Source: Kutzneria sp.
GTDB taxonomy: Bacteria > Actinomycetota > Actinomycetes > Mycobacteriales > Pseudonocardiaceae
Direction of reading: 5' to 3'
NCBI GenBank assembly: GCA_019239965.1
Contig: JAFAZC010000088.1
Coordinates: 1 to 33,773 of the forward strand
DNA: 33,773 nucleotides
In this document: positions 14,935-23,387 of the stretch, piece after piece
Layout: the number at the start of each line of letters is the position of its first letter
Position numbering within the stretch: the first letter of the stretch is position 1
Position numbers and translations under genes: made by a program
The notes under the pieces: model-generated
Told to the model about the DNA's origin: nothing
Seen by the model: the letters and a program-made list of their open reading frames with translations, nothing else
Databases searched by the model: none

Positions 14935-15744
14935 ATGGTTCGCGCGGTGCGCGCGGCTGAACTGGCGCCGACGAAATTCGCTTTCCCGATTCAGGCGAGA
15001 CAGCTGAAGGTCAAGGCCGGCAAGACAACGGCTGTGGACGGCTTGACGGTGTCCCTCGGGGCCGGAGTGCACGGCCTGCTCGGCCCCAACGGAGCCGGCA
15101 AGACCACCTTGATCCGGGCGTTGGCTACGGTTCTCCGGCCCGCCGACGGGGCCCTCGACGTGTTAGGACACCCTACGGGCACCCGAGCCGGTCTTCGTGA
15201 ACTGCGTAGGCATCTCGGTTATCTGCCGCAGGAATTCGGCTTCTACCCCAGATTCACCGTCCGCGAGTTCGTCGGATACATGGCGTGGCTGAAAGAGGTG
15301 CCCAAGGCCACGGTGCCCGACGCTGTGCAGTACGCCATCGAGAGGGTTGGGCTGGCCGACCGGGCCGACGTGAAGATGAAGACCCTTTCCGGAGGCATGC
15401 TTCGACGCGCCGGCATCGCGCAGGCCATCGTGAACGATCCCCAGATCCTGTTGCTCGACGAACCGACCGTGGGGCTGGACCCGGCACAGCGCCTGCATTT
15501 CCGCGAGCTGCTACGCGAGCTCAGTGCGGACACCTGTGTCGTGGTCTCGACCCATCTTGTCGAGGACGTGGCGGCCGCCTGCACCGACGTCATCCTGTTC
15601 GACGCCGGCCGCCTCGTGTTCCAGGGAACTCCTGCCGAACTCATGGCGGCCGGTGACGCCTCGGCCCCCGGCGACAGCCCCACCGAGCGCGGCTACTCGA
15701 CGCTGCTGGCCCGTCATCAGAATGCCGAGAAGGGAGCCCGGTGA
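14935..15744 (+). CDS. ABC transporter ATP-binding protein
   Basis: The 269-aa ATPase has Walker A GPNGAGKTT (50-58), the Q-loop in LPQEFGFYPRFT, signature LSGGM (151-155), Walker B ILLLDEP and the switch His in STHLVED. The domain type is that of ABC-2-like exporters (CcmA/DrrA class). The ATG at 14935 has AGGAGG at 14922-14927. The first 20 residues are an unusual basic extension ahead of the fold. It is coupled to the next gene by a GTGA overlap. Confidence 0.9.
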   Translation: MVRAVRAAELAPTKFAFPIQARQLKVKAGKTTAVDGLTVSLGAGVHGLLGPNGAGKTTLIRALATVLRPADGALDVLGHPTGTRAGLRELRRHLGYLPQEFGFYPRFTVREFVGYMAWLKEVPKATVPDAVQYAIERVGLADRADVKMKTLSGGMLRRAGIAQAIVNDPQILLLDEPTVGLDPAQRLHFRELLRELSADTCVVVSTHLVEDVAAACTDVILFDAGRLVFQGTPAELMAAGDASAPGDSPTERGYSTLLARHQNAEKGAR

Positions 15745-17171
15745 CCATGCGGATCCTCGGCATCGAGCTGCGCCGCTCGATCAGCCTGCCGACCGGTGCA
15801 CTGATCACTGCCGTGACAGTAGGCCTCCTCGTGTTCTTTTCGAACGCACCATGGAACAAGGGCCTCACCGAGTGGAGCCAGCAGTGGACATCGCTGGCAC
15901 TGTGGCAGCGAGGGGACATCCTGCAACTTGCGATACCACTGGCCGTGGGGATGAGCGCGCTACGTGGCCTGCGGGACCGTCGGTCACGAACGACCGAACT
16001 GCTGACCACGACCTCGCGGCCAGCCTGGCAACGGGTACTTCCCGGCGTCGGCGCCATGGCGATCGGATTGGCCGGCAGCACACTGCTGTTCTACGCAATC
16101 GGCGCTGTACAGGTAGCTGGTAATGCCAGTTACTTTCACCTGCACTGGGTGCCGACCGCGCTCGTCGGAATCCTCGCACTGGTCTCGGTGGGATGGCTCG
16201 GCATGGGAATCGGTCATGTGTTTCCGTCCAGGCTCACCCCACCCGTACTCGCCGTCGCGGGCATTGTGGCGTTGACAACCTTGGCCACTGGTTCGGTGCT
16301 CAACAAAGGCGTTCCGACCGCGGTCACATTGTTGTCTCCGATCCTCGACAGGGTTTGGGATGTGTGCAGCACCGTGTCGACATCAGTGAACATCGGGCAG
16401 GCCGTGTGGTTCGCCGGGCTGGCAGCCACCGGATTCACACTGCTGGCGGTCAGACGACCGTTGACACGGCTGGCCGCGGTGGTCCCGGCACTCTGTGCGG
16501 CATTGGTGGCCCTCTCGCTGCTGCCGTCGACGCCGGCGGAAGTGTTCGCGAAAGACCAGGACGCGGCCGCACTGGTGTGCGCCACCGGCACTCCACGCGT
16601 CTGCGTGACCCGAGCACATCAGGACAAGCTGGCCAAGCTCGTTGGTCCAGCGCGGCAAGCCCTGGTGGCGCTGACAAAACTGCCCAATCCCCCCACGTCG
16701 GTGGTGGAGAATGGCTCGTCGATCTCGGCCGAACCGCAGCCGGCCGACACGGTGACCATCAACCTCGGTGACCCGGACTTCGGTTATGGCTATTCCGACG
16801 CCGTCGACACCTGGAGTGCGGACAAGCTCGAGTTGGCGATCCTCTCTGGCGCCGGAACCCGGGCATGCGAGAACTGGCAGCGGTACTCGAACGATCCCGA
16901 CGACTACCACACGAACTACGACAACAAAATACGCGAGGAGACCGCGCGCGTGGTTGCCGCGACTTGGTTGCTGGACAAGCAAGAAATCCAGTACAGCTCT
17001 GTATCCCGTCAGGAAAGGCCTGAGATCGACGCGCTTGCCGTACCCGCATTGGCAACGATACGCGGACTGCCCGCTGACGAACAACGCGTCCGGATGGCGG
17101 CGTTGCGCACGGCATCGTTGGCATGCAAGGGCGATCTGCTGGACATCCTCACGAAGGGGACCACCGGGTGA
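15741..17171 (+). CDS. ABC transporter permease-like membrane protein with large extracytoplasmic domain
   Basis: The 476-aa protein has about six hydrophobic segments in the first 260 residues (for example 20-35, 108-125, 135-155, 165-185, 215-235, 240-262). After these comes a soluble region of about 210 residues, rich in Asp, Tyr and Lys, with Cys residues near 280, 287, 374 and 464. Fusion of a permease core to such an external domain is not one of the common ABC-2 layouts, and I cannot assign the domain to a known family. Start GTG at 15741 overlaps the ATPase stop; ATG at 15747 is the alternative. It overlaps the next gene by GTGA. Confidence 0.75.
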   Translation: MTMRILGIELRRSISLPTGALITAVTVGLLVFFSNAPWNKGLTEWSQQWTSLALWQRGDILQLAIPLAVGMSALRGLRDRRSRTTELLTTTSRPAWQRVLPGVGAMAIGLAGSTLLFYAIGAVQVAGNASYFHLHWVPTALVGILALVSVGWLGMGIGHVFPSRLTPPVLAVAGIVALTTLATGSVLNKGVPTAVTLLSPILDRVWDVCSTVSTSVNIGQAVWFAGLAATGFTLLAVRRPLTRLAAVVPALCAALVALSLLPSTPAEVFAKDQDAAALVCATGTPRVCVTRAHQDKLAKLVGPARQALVALTKLPNPPTSVVENGSSISAEPQPADTVTINLGDPDFGYGYSDAVDTWSADKLELAILSGAGTRACENWQRYSNDPDDYHTNYDNKIREETARVVAATWLLDKQEIQYSSVSRQERPEIDALAVPALATIRGLPADEQRVRMAALRTASLACKGDLLDILTKGTTG

Positions 17172-17728
17172 TCCTCTACGTGCGATCCCGACGTACGTCG
17201 AGCGCGTTGCTCACGATCTTAGTGAGTTACGGCGCTATCTGGGCGCTGTCACGGTGGATGGACAGTCCGGCGAGCAGTCTCCACCTCGCGCCGCTGGCGC
17301 TGGCTGTCGGGGTCGCCGTGGCCTCGGGTGGCTTGCGCGGCTTCGACCGGGAGTTGGACCGCACCGCCGCGATCAGTTGGCCGCCGCTGCGCACCCTTCA
17401 TGTCACGGCCATCGGGGTTGTGGTGGTCGGGGCACTGGCGGCCGTGCAGTCGATCGGCGGCTACCAGCTAGTGTCCAACGAGGTGGTCCTGCGGGACGGG
17501 ATCGGACTGACCGGACTGGCCGCGCTTGGCGTCACCGTGCTCGGCACCCAGCTCGCCTGGGTCCCACCGGTGGTCTTGACGGTCGTCACGATGCTGGTGC
17601 CGCCCGCCGACGACGCGTGGACACATGTGATCACGTGGCTCGTGCAGCCGTCCGACGTCACCGCGGCCGCGGTGGCCGCCGTCGTGCTCGGCCTCGGTGG
17701 AACGCTTGCCTACGTAGCCGTCGGGTGA
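17168..17728 (+). CDS. Small integral membrane protein of the ABC cluster
   Basis: The 186-aa protein is almost wholly hydrophobic, with about five to six predicted membrane helices (13-30, 40-57, 74-92, 108-125, 130-148, 165-184). It has no motif that I recognise. The GTG start overlaps the preceding stop by 4 nt, so it is very likely made together with the permease and may be a second transmembrane subunit. Confidence 0.75.
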   Translation: MILYVRSRRTSSALLTILVSYGAIWALSRWMDSPASSLHLAPLALAVGVAVASGGLRGFDRELDRTAAISWPPLRTLHVTAIGVVVVGALAAVQSIGGYQLVSNEVVLRDGIGLTGLAALGVTVLGTQLAWVPPVVLTVVTMLVPPADDAWTHVITWLVQPSDVTAAAVAAVVLGLGGTLAYVAVG

Positions 17729-17817
17729 TCCGAGGCAGCGGAGGCCGGAGCGCCGACGATCCCGCGGCGCAAGGCGTGCCCAGACCAGCCTGCGGGCGGA
17801 TCGTGACACGTGGCACG

Positions 17818-18324
17818 ATGACCCCCGTGACAGGCCCCGGATACGACGTGGACGGACACAACGCGGGCGGCAGCCCCGGCGGCGCCGGGCTACCGCCGGT
17901 CTCGTCGATCCCGCTGACCGAGGAGGACGCCGCGTCCGTCGCGGCGGAGCAGTCGGTCGGCGGGCTGGTGCGGGACGCGATGACGCACCTCTCGACGCTG
18001 CTGCGCGCCGAGATCGAGCTGGCCAAGCTGGAGCTGCTCGCCGAGGTGCGCAAGGCACGCACCGGGAGCGTGTTCTTCCTTGCCGCGCTCACGGTGCTGC
18101 TGTTCAGCCTGTTCTTTTTCTTCTTCGCGGTCGCCGAGCTGCTCGCCGACCTCGGCCTGTACCGGTCGGCGGCGTTCGGCATCGTGTTCTTCGTGATGCT
18201 GCTGGCCACCGCCGGCTTGGGGCTGCTCGGCTACCGGAAGGTACGGGGTATCAGGGCCCCGCGGCGAACCATCGAGTCGGTGCGGGACACCGTGGCCGCG
18301 CTGCGCCACCCAGGCGAACGCTGA
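17818..18324 (+). CDS. Actinobacterial holin-family membrane protein (Phage_holin_3_6 / DUF1469 type)
   Basis: The 168-aa protein has a flexible N-terminus, an amphipathic helix LLRAEIELAKLELLAEVRKA (61-80), two membrane helices (about 84-108 and 117-138) and a basic tail. This is the layout of the actinobacterial holin-like family, of which M. tuberculosis Rv3669 is the positional match next to marP. Despite the family name no lytic role is established. I start it at the ATG at 17818; GTG at 17827 is also possible. The open frame extends further upstream, but that part is the shadow of the ABC genes. Confidence 0.82.
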   Translation: MTPVTGPGYDVDGHNAGGSPGGAGLPPVSSIPLTEEDAASVAAEQSVGGLVRDAMTHLSTLLRAEIELAKLELLAEVRKARTGSVFFLAALTVLLFSLFFFFFAVAELLADLGLYRSAAFGIVFFVMLLATAGLGLLGYRKVRGIRAPRRTIESVRDTVAALRHPGER

Positions 18325-18366
18325 CGCGTCCGTCCTCCCTCGGGGCCACCCAGGCGAACGCTGACG
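18305..18366. repeat. 22-bp direct repeat covering the holin-gene stop codon
   Basis: The 22 bases at 18305-18326 recur exactly at 18345-18366, a 40-bp period. The first copy encodes the last residues HPGER and the stop of the holin-family gene; the second lies in the gap to marP. The bases after both copies (gtccg) also match. It looks like a local tandem duplication. Confidence 0.9.
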
Positions 18367-18376
18367 AGTCCGCCAG

Positions 18377-19564
18377 TCACTCGGCACAGGACCCGGTGGA
18401 GACCGGGCGCACCATACCGGGTGCGGTAGCCACCACCCTGGCCACCTGCTGCGCGGTCAACGCGAATCCGGTCTCCTGATCGTCCACCGCCGCGCCGAAG
18501 ATCATACCGATGACCCGACCTCTCGGGTCGATCATCGGCCCGCCCGAATTTCCGCTCTTGACCGTTGAACGGACGGTAAACACATCCCTAGTGACCTTCT
18601 GGGTGCCGTAGATGTCCGGCCCATTCAGCTTGATCCGCTGCCGGATGCGGGCCGCCCGCGCGGTGTACGGTCCGTCGAGCGGATAGCCGAGCACGATCGC
18701 GTTCTGCCCGGTGTCGTACTCCTGCTGGTCGAGCGGGAGTGCGGCCGCCTCCAGGCCCGGCACCGCCAGCACGGCCACGTCGACTTCCGGGTCGTAGTAG
18801 ACAACGTGCGCGGTGAGCTGGCCTCCGCCGACCTCGACCACATCGTCACTGGTGCCGGCGACGACGTGCGCATTGGTCATCACGCGCTCAGGCGAGACGA
18901 CGAAGCCACTGCCCTCGAGGCCGATCACGCCCTTTGAGCAGCCCGGCGCCCTGCCGCGCACCTTCACGACACTCGGTCGGACGGCCTGAACGATGTCGCT
19001 GTTCTGCAATGCGGCGTCGGGTGGGTCGACCTCGGTGATGGGCGTCCTGGTGAACGGGCCGGTCGCGGCGTTGACCCCCGTGCTGAGCAGGTTGCTGACC
19101 TCGTGGGACAACCCGTCCGCTTCCGGCGGCATCAGGTTGTTCACGGTGCCGAGTACCACGGAACCCTTGATGGCCGCCGCGAGGCCTGGTACCGGCACCT
19201 GCGTCAGCGGCAACGCGAACACCCAGGCCACCACGAACACGACGGCGCACTGCACGAGCGCACCGAGCGTGTAGTCGACGCTCGCGAACGGACCGAGCTT
19301 GACGTGGTCGCGGATGGAACGGCCGAGCCACACGCCGAGTGTCTCGCCGAGGGCCACAAGCAGCACAAGCAGCCCCATCCACACGGCGATCTTGGTGATG
19401 TTGTTCGTGAAGTTCTGCATGATCATCGGAGTGGCGATCAGTCCGAGCGCGGTGCCGCCAAGCACTCCCGCCGTCGCCGGCAACGTGGTGATCAAGCCAT
19501 GTCTCGCACCGGAAATCGCGGCGATCGCCGCGAGCACGGCGATCGCCAGGTCGACCCAGTTCAC
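18377..19564 (-). CDS. marP: Membrane-anchored serine protease MarP
   Basis: The 395-aa protein has four N-terminal membrane helices of the colicin V production (CvpA) type within residues 1-150, a linker, and a periplasmic trypsin-like domain. The catalytic triad is His233 (TNAHVVAG), Asp262 (DVAVL) and Ser340 (GNSGGP). Cys209 and Cys393 match the disulfide pair that holds M. tuberculosis MarP (Rv3671c) active. The M. tuberculosis protease is needed for acid resistance. The GTG at 19564 has GGAGGT seven bases upstream and a 4-nt overlap with the NUDIX gene; a start 27 nt further upstream is also open. It is the last gene of the nth-tlpA-NUDIX-marP operon. Confidence 0.94.
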   Translation of the reverse strand: MNWVDLAIAVLAAIAAISGARHGLITTLPATAGVLGGTALGLIATPMIMQNFTNNITKIAVWMGLLVLLVALGETLGVWLGRSIRDHVKLGPFASVDYTLGALVQCAVVFVVAWVFALPLTQVPVPGLAAAIKGSVVLGTVNNLMPPEADGLSHEVSNLLSTGVNAATGPFTRTPITEVDPPDAALQNSDIVQAVRPSVVKVRGRAPGCSKGVIGLEGSGFVVSPERVMTNAHVVAGTSDDVVEVGGGQLTAHVVYYDPEVDVAVLAVPGLEAAALPLDQQEYDTGQNAIVLGYPLDGPYTARAARIRQRIKLNGPDIYGTQKVTRDVFTVRSTVKSGNSGGPMIDPRGRVIGMIFGAAVDDQETGFALTAQQVARVVATAPGMVRPVSTGSCAE

Positions 19565-20250
19565 CGGCTTACCTCCATGTTCGCCGCCCACAGGGCGCTG
19601 TCGAGATCACGCACGTCACCGCGGTCCCACGGCCGCTCCCACCCCGCCAGCGAGAGCAACCCGCTGAGCAGTCCAGCGGTGAAGCCCCACACCAGCATGC
19701 CCGGCACGGAGAACGCTGGGCCAACGTAGCCTGAGGGATGCCGCACGCGGAACCGGTGCGTCGGGTCCGTCAGTCGGGAAACAGGCACTCTCGCCACCGC
19801 GGAGGTCTCGGCCGGGTCGACGGGACGGACGGCCATCGGTTCGGTCCAGTACGCGAGCACCGGCGTGACCAGGTAGCCGGAACCCGGCACGTACAGTTCT
19901 GGCAGGAGTGCGACCGGGAGGACACCGCCGGCGAGGACACCGACTTCCTCCTCGGCTTCCCGCAATGCCGTCGCCACGGGACCGTCGTCGTCGGCGTCTG
20001 CTGAGCCCCCGGGAAAGGCAACCTGGCCCGGATGAGCGGTGAGCGTGTCGGCCCTGCGCAGCAGCAGCACGTCCGGGCCGGCCTCCTCCTGTTCGCCGAA
20101 CAGCATCAGCACCGCGGCCTTGCGCGACTCGGAACTGGCTGGCGGCACGAATCTGGTGAACGCCTCCGCCCGCAGCCCCTCCGTCGACGCGACGAGCCCG
20201 GCCAGCCACCGCGGCACGCATGCGAGATCGACTAATGGGCCGGGACTCAT
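19561..20250 (-). CDS. NUDIX hydrolase, CoA pyrophosphatase (NudL) type
   Basis: The 229-aa protein has a NUDIX box GGSADADDDGPVATALREAEEEVGV-like segment in which Asp stands for the first Glu, together with the upstream HPGQVAFPGG motif typical of the CoA-diphosphatase subgroup (Rv3672c is the positional match). It would cut coenzyme A or related nucleotides to 4'-phosphopantetheine and 3',5'-ADP; substrate is inferred. ATG at 20250 is preferred; upstream in-frame TTG at 20280 has no support. It shares a GTGA overlap with marP. Confidence 0.87.
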   Translation of the reverse strand: MSPGPLVDLACVPRWLAGLVASTEGLRAEAFTRFVPPASSESRKAAVLMLFGEQEEAGPDVLLLRRADTLTAHPGQVAFPGGSADADDDGPVATALREAEEEVGVLAGGVLPVALLPELYVPGSGYLVTPVLAYWTEPMAVRPVDPAETSAVARVPVSRLTDPTHRFRVRHPSGYVGPAFSVPGMLVWGFTAGLLSGLLSLAGWERPWDRGDVRDLDSALWAANMEVSR

Positions 20251-20334
20251 CGGCGTACCGTCCCGCGCCCGCACCGGCAACCGTTGGCAGCAACTGTGCT
20301 CGACGGTTCGATCACAAGCTCGCTCACCCGGTCG

Positions 20335-20955
20335 CTACCTCGTTTCGTTCTGTCGCGACACCGCTTGGCGTACCTGCTCAGTTGTCTCGAACACAGCCGG
20401 TTCTGTGACGCGGCTGACCGCGCCGCCCGCGTCCAGGACGTAGCTGATCGGAAACGCACCGGGCTTGCCGAGGGCCTTCGCGGCGGCGCCGCTGTAGTCA
20501 TAAACAGCCGGCAACCGGATTCCCGAGCCGGCAAGCATATCGAGCCCACTCGCGGCATCGCTCTCATCGGGCGCCTGCACCAGCAGGACGAGGGCAGCGC
20601 CGGGTTCGGCGGCATAGGCTTGCAGCACCCCCAGTTCGGCGCGGCAAGGAGCGCACCACGGCTCCCAGAAATTGATCACCGCGCGGCGGCCGGCGAGCAC
20701 GGCGGCGAGGTCGATCCGTGAACCGTCGCCGAGACAGTCCACCTCGATACCGCGAAGGCCAGCCGGCCCACCACCGACGCCTGGCCTCGGACATGCGGCA
20801 AGATCCGCTTTCCCGCGCAGCACGGATAGGTCGGCCTGCGGCGGGGACGACGTCGGCTCGGCATTGCCGGACGAGGGCAGGTACGGCCACAACGCCACCG
20901 CCGCCCCGACCACGAGCACGGCCGCCACGAGCATCCAGCGCTGCCGGCCGGTCAC
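20335..20955 (-). CDS. TlpA/ResA-like membrane-anchored thioredoxin
   Basis: The 206-aa protein has an N-terminal membrane anchor (about 8-25) and an extracytoplasmic thioredoxin fold with the active site WCAPC in [12 protein letters not shown]. Two further Cys residues (CPRPG and DCLGDG) lie in the segment before the fold. It is the positional match of Rv3673c. The GTG at 20955 overlaps the nth stop by 4 nt. A role in keeping exported proteins, possibly MarP with its disulfide, in the right redox state is inference from the operon. Confidence 0.88.
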   Translation of the reverse strand: MTGRQRWMLVAAVLVVGAAVALWPYLPSSGNAEPTSSPPQADLSVLRGKADLAACPRPGVGGGPAGLRGIEVDCLGDGSRIDLAAVLAGRRAVINFWEPWCAPCRAELGVLQAYAAEPGAALVLLVQAPDESDAASGLDMLAGSGIRLPAVYDYSGAAAKALGKPGAFPISYVLDAGGAVSRVTEPAVFETTEQVRQAVSRQNETR

Positions 20956-21743
20956 CCAGCACCGCCGAGGCGCTCGCCAGCCCGCACCCGCTCCGCAAGG
21001 GCGAGCAGGTGCTCCGCCTCCGACCCTGTGACAAGTTTCTCGGCTGTGGCCGGATCTGTCGGCCCGGCCCCATAGGAGGGACATTCACGCATCAGCGGAC
21101 ACGCGCCGCAGGCCGGCTTGCGCGCGTGACACACACGGCGGCCATGGAAGATCGTCCGATGTGACGCCATGGTCCAATCCTTGCGGGGGAGCAACGCGCC
21201 GATCAGGTGTTCGACGCGCACCGGATCGGTCTCCTCGGTAAGGCCCCAGCGGCGGACAAGGCGGCCGAAATGCGTGTCAACGGTGATCCCTGGAATATCG
21301 AACGCCTCACCCAGCACCACGTTGGCCGTCTTGCGCCCGATCCCGGGCAGTCCGACGAGATCGTCGAGGCGCCCCGGCACCTTGCCGTCGAACTTGTCCA
21401 CGAGCGCCGCACCGAGTCCGATCAGCGAGGTGGCCTTGTTCCGATAGAACCCCGTCGGCCTGATCAGTTCCTCGAGTTCGGCCCGGTCGGCACCGGCATA
21501 GTCGGCGGCAGTGGTGTAGCGGGCGAACAGTGACGGCGTGACCTCGTTCACCCGCTTGTCGGTGCACTGGGCGGACAGGATCACGGCGACCGTCAGCTCG
21601 AGCGGATTGGTGAAATCCAGTTCGCAGTGTGCGTCCGGATACGCCTCGGCCAGAATCCGGTTCATCCGGCGCGCACGCCGTACCAGCCCGAGTTGCGTCT
21701 GAGACTCTCGTTCACGCGCTCGGGCGGACACATGCGTCGACAT
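20952..21743 (-). CDS. nth: Endonuclease III
   Basis: The 263-aa DNA glycosylase/AP lyase removes oxidised pyrimidines in base excision repair. It has the helix-hairpin-helix [14 protein letters not shown] with the catalytic Lys, the catalytic Asp in TVDTHFGRL, and the [4Fe-4S] cluster motif C-x6-C-x2-C-x5-C in [17 protein letters not shown]. The basic N-terminal extension is usual in actinobacteria. It is the first gene of the minus-strand operon leading to marP. Confidence 0.96.
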   Translation of the reverse strand: MSTHVSARARERESQTQLGLVRRARRMNRILAEAYPDAHCELDFTNPLELTVAVILSAQCTDKRVNEVTPSLFARYTTAADYAGADRAELEELIRPTGFYRNKATSLIGLGAALVDKFDGKVPGRLDDLVGLPGIGRKTANVVLGEAFDIPGITVDTHFGRLVRRWGLTEETDPVRVEHLIGALLPRKDWTMASHRTIFHGRRVCHARKPACGACPLMRECPSYGAGPTDPATAEKLVTGSEAEHLLALAERVRAGERLGGAG

Positions 21744-22005
21744 GCGCCCAGCCTAAGGCCTCGCGGAGGTGACAAGAGGCCGTCTCCAGCCCACGGAACG
21801 GGCGCCCGGACCACGGGGACCCGCCGAACCCGCCGTGCCGCCCCGGGCTCTCTCACGGCCGACCGGGGTTGACTGTTCACAGTGGAACCCGTGACGGGAA
21901 CACCTATCGCCTGACCAGCGAGTAGGTCCTGGCTCGCCGCCCCGACACGCCGGGGTGACCCCCGAGTGCGCGAACCAAGTCACAATGAGCAAAGATAGGA
22001 TCACC

Positions 22006-22266
22006 ATGACTACCTGGCTCGTGCTCGCCGTACCGCTCCTCACCATGTTCTTCGCGCTCTTCATGGAGCGCGTCGAGGCTCGGCTCCGGCATGTGGCCGT
22101 ACAGGAGAACGAGGTCGAGGAGTTCCTTGAGCAGGCAAGACCTGAGGAGGTCAGGGTCCTCTACGGGCACGGCATCGGCCGTGCCCTCGAACTGTTCCGG
22201 CTTCGCCGCCGACGCGGACGCGCCGGTCGGCCGCGCGCACGGCGGACCAGGGGCAACGGGCCCTAA
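22006..22266 (+). CDS. Short membrane protein upstream of crp
   Basis: The 86-aa protein has one N-terminal membrane helix (TWLVLAVPLLTMFFALFM), then an acidic helical stretch and a strongly basic Arg-rich tail. It is the positional match of M. tuberculosis Rv3675 and has no assigned function. ATG at 22006 is chosen because AGGA lies six bases upstream; ATG at 21985 is in frame. Its stop codon is 65 bp before crp, so the two may be cotranscribed. Confidence 0.7.
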   Translation: MTTWLVLAVPLLTMFFALFMERVEARLRHVAVQENEVEEFLEQARPEEVRVLYGHGIGRALELFRLRRRRGRAGRPRARRTRGNGP

Positions 22267-22331
22267 ACTGCTTCGTTAGGTGATTGGCGGCACGAGATGC
22301 TCGGCCGCTGCGTGTCGACAGGAGGGACGAG

Positions 22332-23006
22332 GTGGACGAGACCCTGGCCCGCGCGGGCATCTTCCAGGGCGTTGACCAGACGGCCGCTGAGGCCCTGCTG
22401 CACACGCTCGACCCCATCGACTTTCCGCGCGGACACGTTGTCTTCGCCGAAGGCGAACCGGGTGACCGGTTGTACATCATCCAGTCCGGCAAGGTGAAGA
22501 TTGGACGGAAGTCGTCCGACGGCCGGGAGAACCTGTTGTCGATCATGGGCCCGTCCGACATGTTCGGCGAGCTGTCGATCTTTGACCCCGGCCCGCGTAC
22601 GTCGACGGCGACCACCGTCACCGAGGTCCGGGCCCTGTCGATGGGCCGCCCCGAGCTCCGGGAATGGATCACCAAACGGCCTGAGATCGCCGAGCAGCTG
22701 CTCCGGGTACTTGCCCGCAGGCTGCGCCGGACGAACAACATGCTCGCCGACCTCATCTTCACTGACGTACCGGGCCGGGTCGCCAAGGCGCTGTTGCAGT
22801 TCGCCCAGCGCTTCGGCAGCCAGGAGGCCGGCCTGCTGAGAGTGACGCACGACCTGACTCAGGAGGAAATCGCGCAGTACGTCGGCGCCTCCCGCGAGAC
22901 GGTCAACAAGGCGCTCGCGGACTTCGCCCATCGCGGCTGGCTGCGGCTGGAAGGTAAGAGCGTGCTCATTCTCGATCCGGAACGGCTGGCCCGCCGCGCC
23001 AGGTAA
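22332..23006 (+). CDS. crp: cAMP receptor protein Crp
   Basis: The 224-aa protein has exactly the length of M. tuberculosis CRP (Rv3676). The cyclic-nucleotide domain shows [16 protein letters not shown] and the phosphate-binding cassette [19 protein letters not shown] long dimer helix follows, and then the winged helix with recognition helix [13 protein letters not shown]. It is a global regulator of carbon and stress genes. The GTG at 22332 has AGGAGG ten bases upstream; the 16 residues upstream in the open frame are not conserved. A -10-like TAAACT overlaps the stop of the preceding gene at 22264-22269. A hairpin terminator follows. Confidence 0.96.
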   Translation: MDETLARAGIFQGVDQTAAEALLHTLDPIDFPRGHVVFAEGEPGDRLYIIQSGKVKIGRKSSDGRENLLSIMGPSDMFGELSIFDPGPRTSTATTVTEVRALSMGRPELREWITKRPEIAEQLLRVLARRLRRTNNMLADLIFTDVPGRVAKALLQFAQRFGSQEAGLLRVTHDLTQEEIAQYVGASRETVNKALADFAHRGWLRLEGKSVLILDPERLARRAR

Positions 23007-23032
23007 GCAGAATGTCCGTAAGAACCTAGAAC

Positions 23033-23079
23033 GAGGAGGGGCTGGTGTGTCGCCCCCGACGCGGCACACCAGCCTCCTC
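23033..23079 (+). terminator. crp terminator hairpin
   Basis: Arms 23033-23049 and 23065-23079 pair over 10 exact bases (ggctggtgtg with cacaccagcc) and further through the gagga/tcctc ends. They lie 26 bp after the crp stop. No T-tract follows. Confidence 0.75.
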
Positions 23080-23159
23080 TGCTGCGTGGGCCATCCCCCG
23101 ACGGGCCACGCTCCCATCCCCGCCAGCGATTGGGCCCCGACCCATCACCGGAGAGGGTC

Positions 23160-23189
23160 TTGCACAAATAACTGTGTCACGGGTATACC
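23160..23189 (+). promoter_or_regulatory. Promoter-like TTGCAC-N18-TATACC
   Basis: TTGCAC (23160-23165) and TATACC (23184-23189) are 18 bp apart, and the -10 is part of the perfect palindrome gggtataccc. The predicted start near 23196 is 190 bp upstream of the MFS gene. It could give a long leader or a small RNA. Confidence 0.35.
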
Positions 23190-23349
23190 CCCACTCCACA
23201 AGTTTTTTCACGCTATAAGGAGCCATTCACTCTGCAGGACCTGCCTCGTTCACCCTGCGAAAGCTCCGGCGCCGATTCTTTGTCGCCTCCGTTCACCCGA
23301 ACATCGCAATCTCACTCCCCCTTGTTGACTAAGTGAACTCGCGAAACAA

Positions 23350-23385
23350 ACTGGTACTGTCGTACCAGTGCGTGCATACTGGTAC
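23350..23385 (+). promoter_or_regulatory. Palindromic operator of the MFS gene
   Basis: ACTGGTAC (23350-23357) and GTACCAGT (23362-23369) are exact 8-bp inverted arms around tgtc. A third half-site CTGGTAC (23379-23385) ends two bases before the GTG start at 23388. The layout is that of a repressor site for a dimeric regulator such as a TetR or MarR protein. No such regulator gene is adjacent. Confidence 0.6.
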
Positions 23386-23387
23386 AC

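Larger units (their letters stand above)
23007..23387. other. 381-bp gap between crp and the MFS gene
   Basis: No gene is supported here. The gap holds the crp terminator (23033-23079), a promoter-like pair (23160-23189) whose product is unclear, a TTGACT word at 23325-23330, and the palindromic operator in front of the MFS gene (23350-23385). The part between about 23190 and 23330 is less GC-rich than the flanks. Confidence 0.6.

Noticed and set aside
16768-17817. Long plus-strand open frame running into the holin-family gene
   Set aside because: The part before 17818 overlaps the permease and the small membrane protein in another frame and has low-complexity translation; only the 3' part is the real gene.
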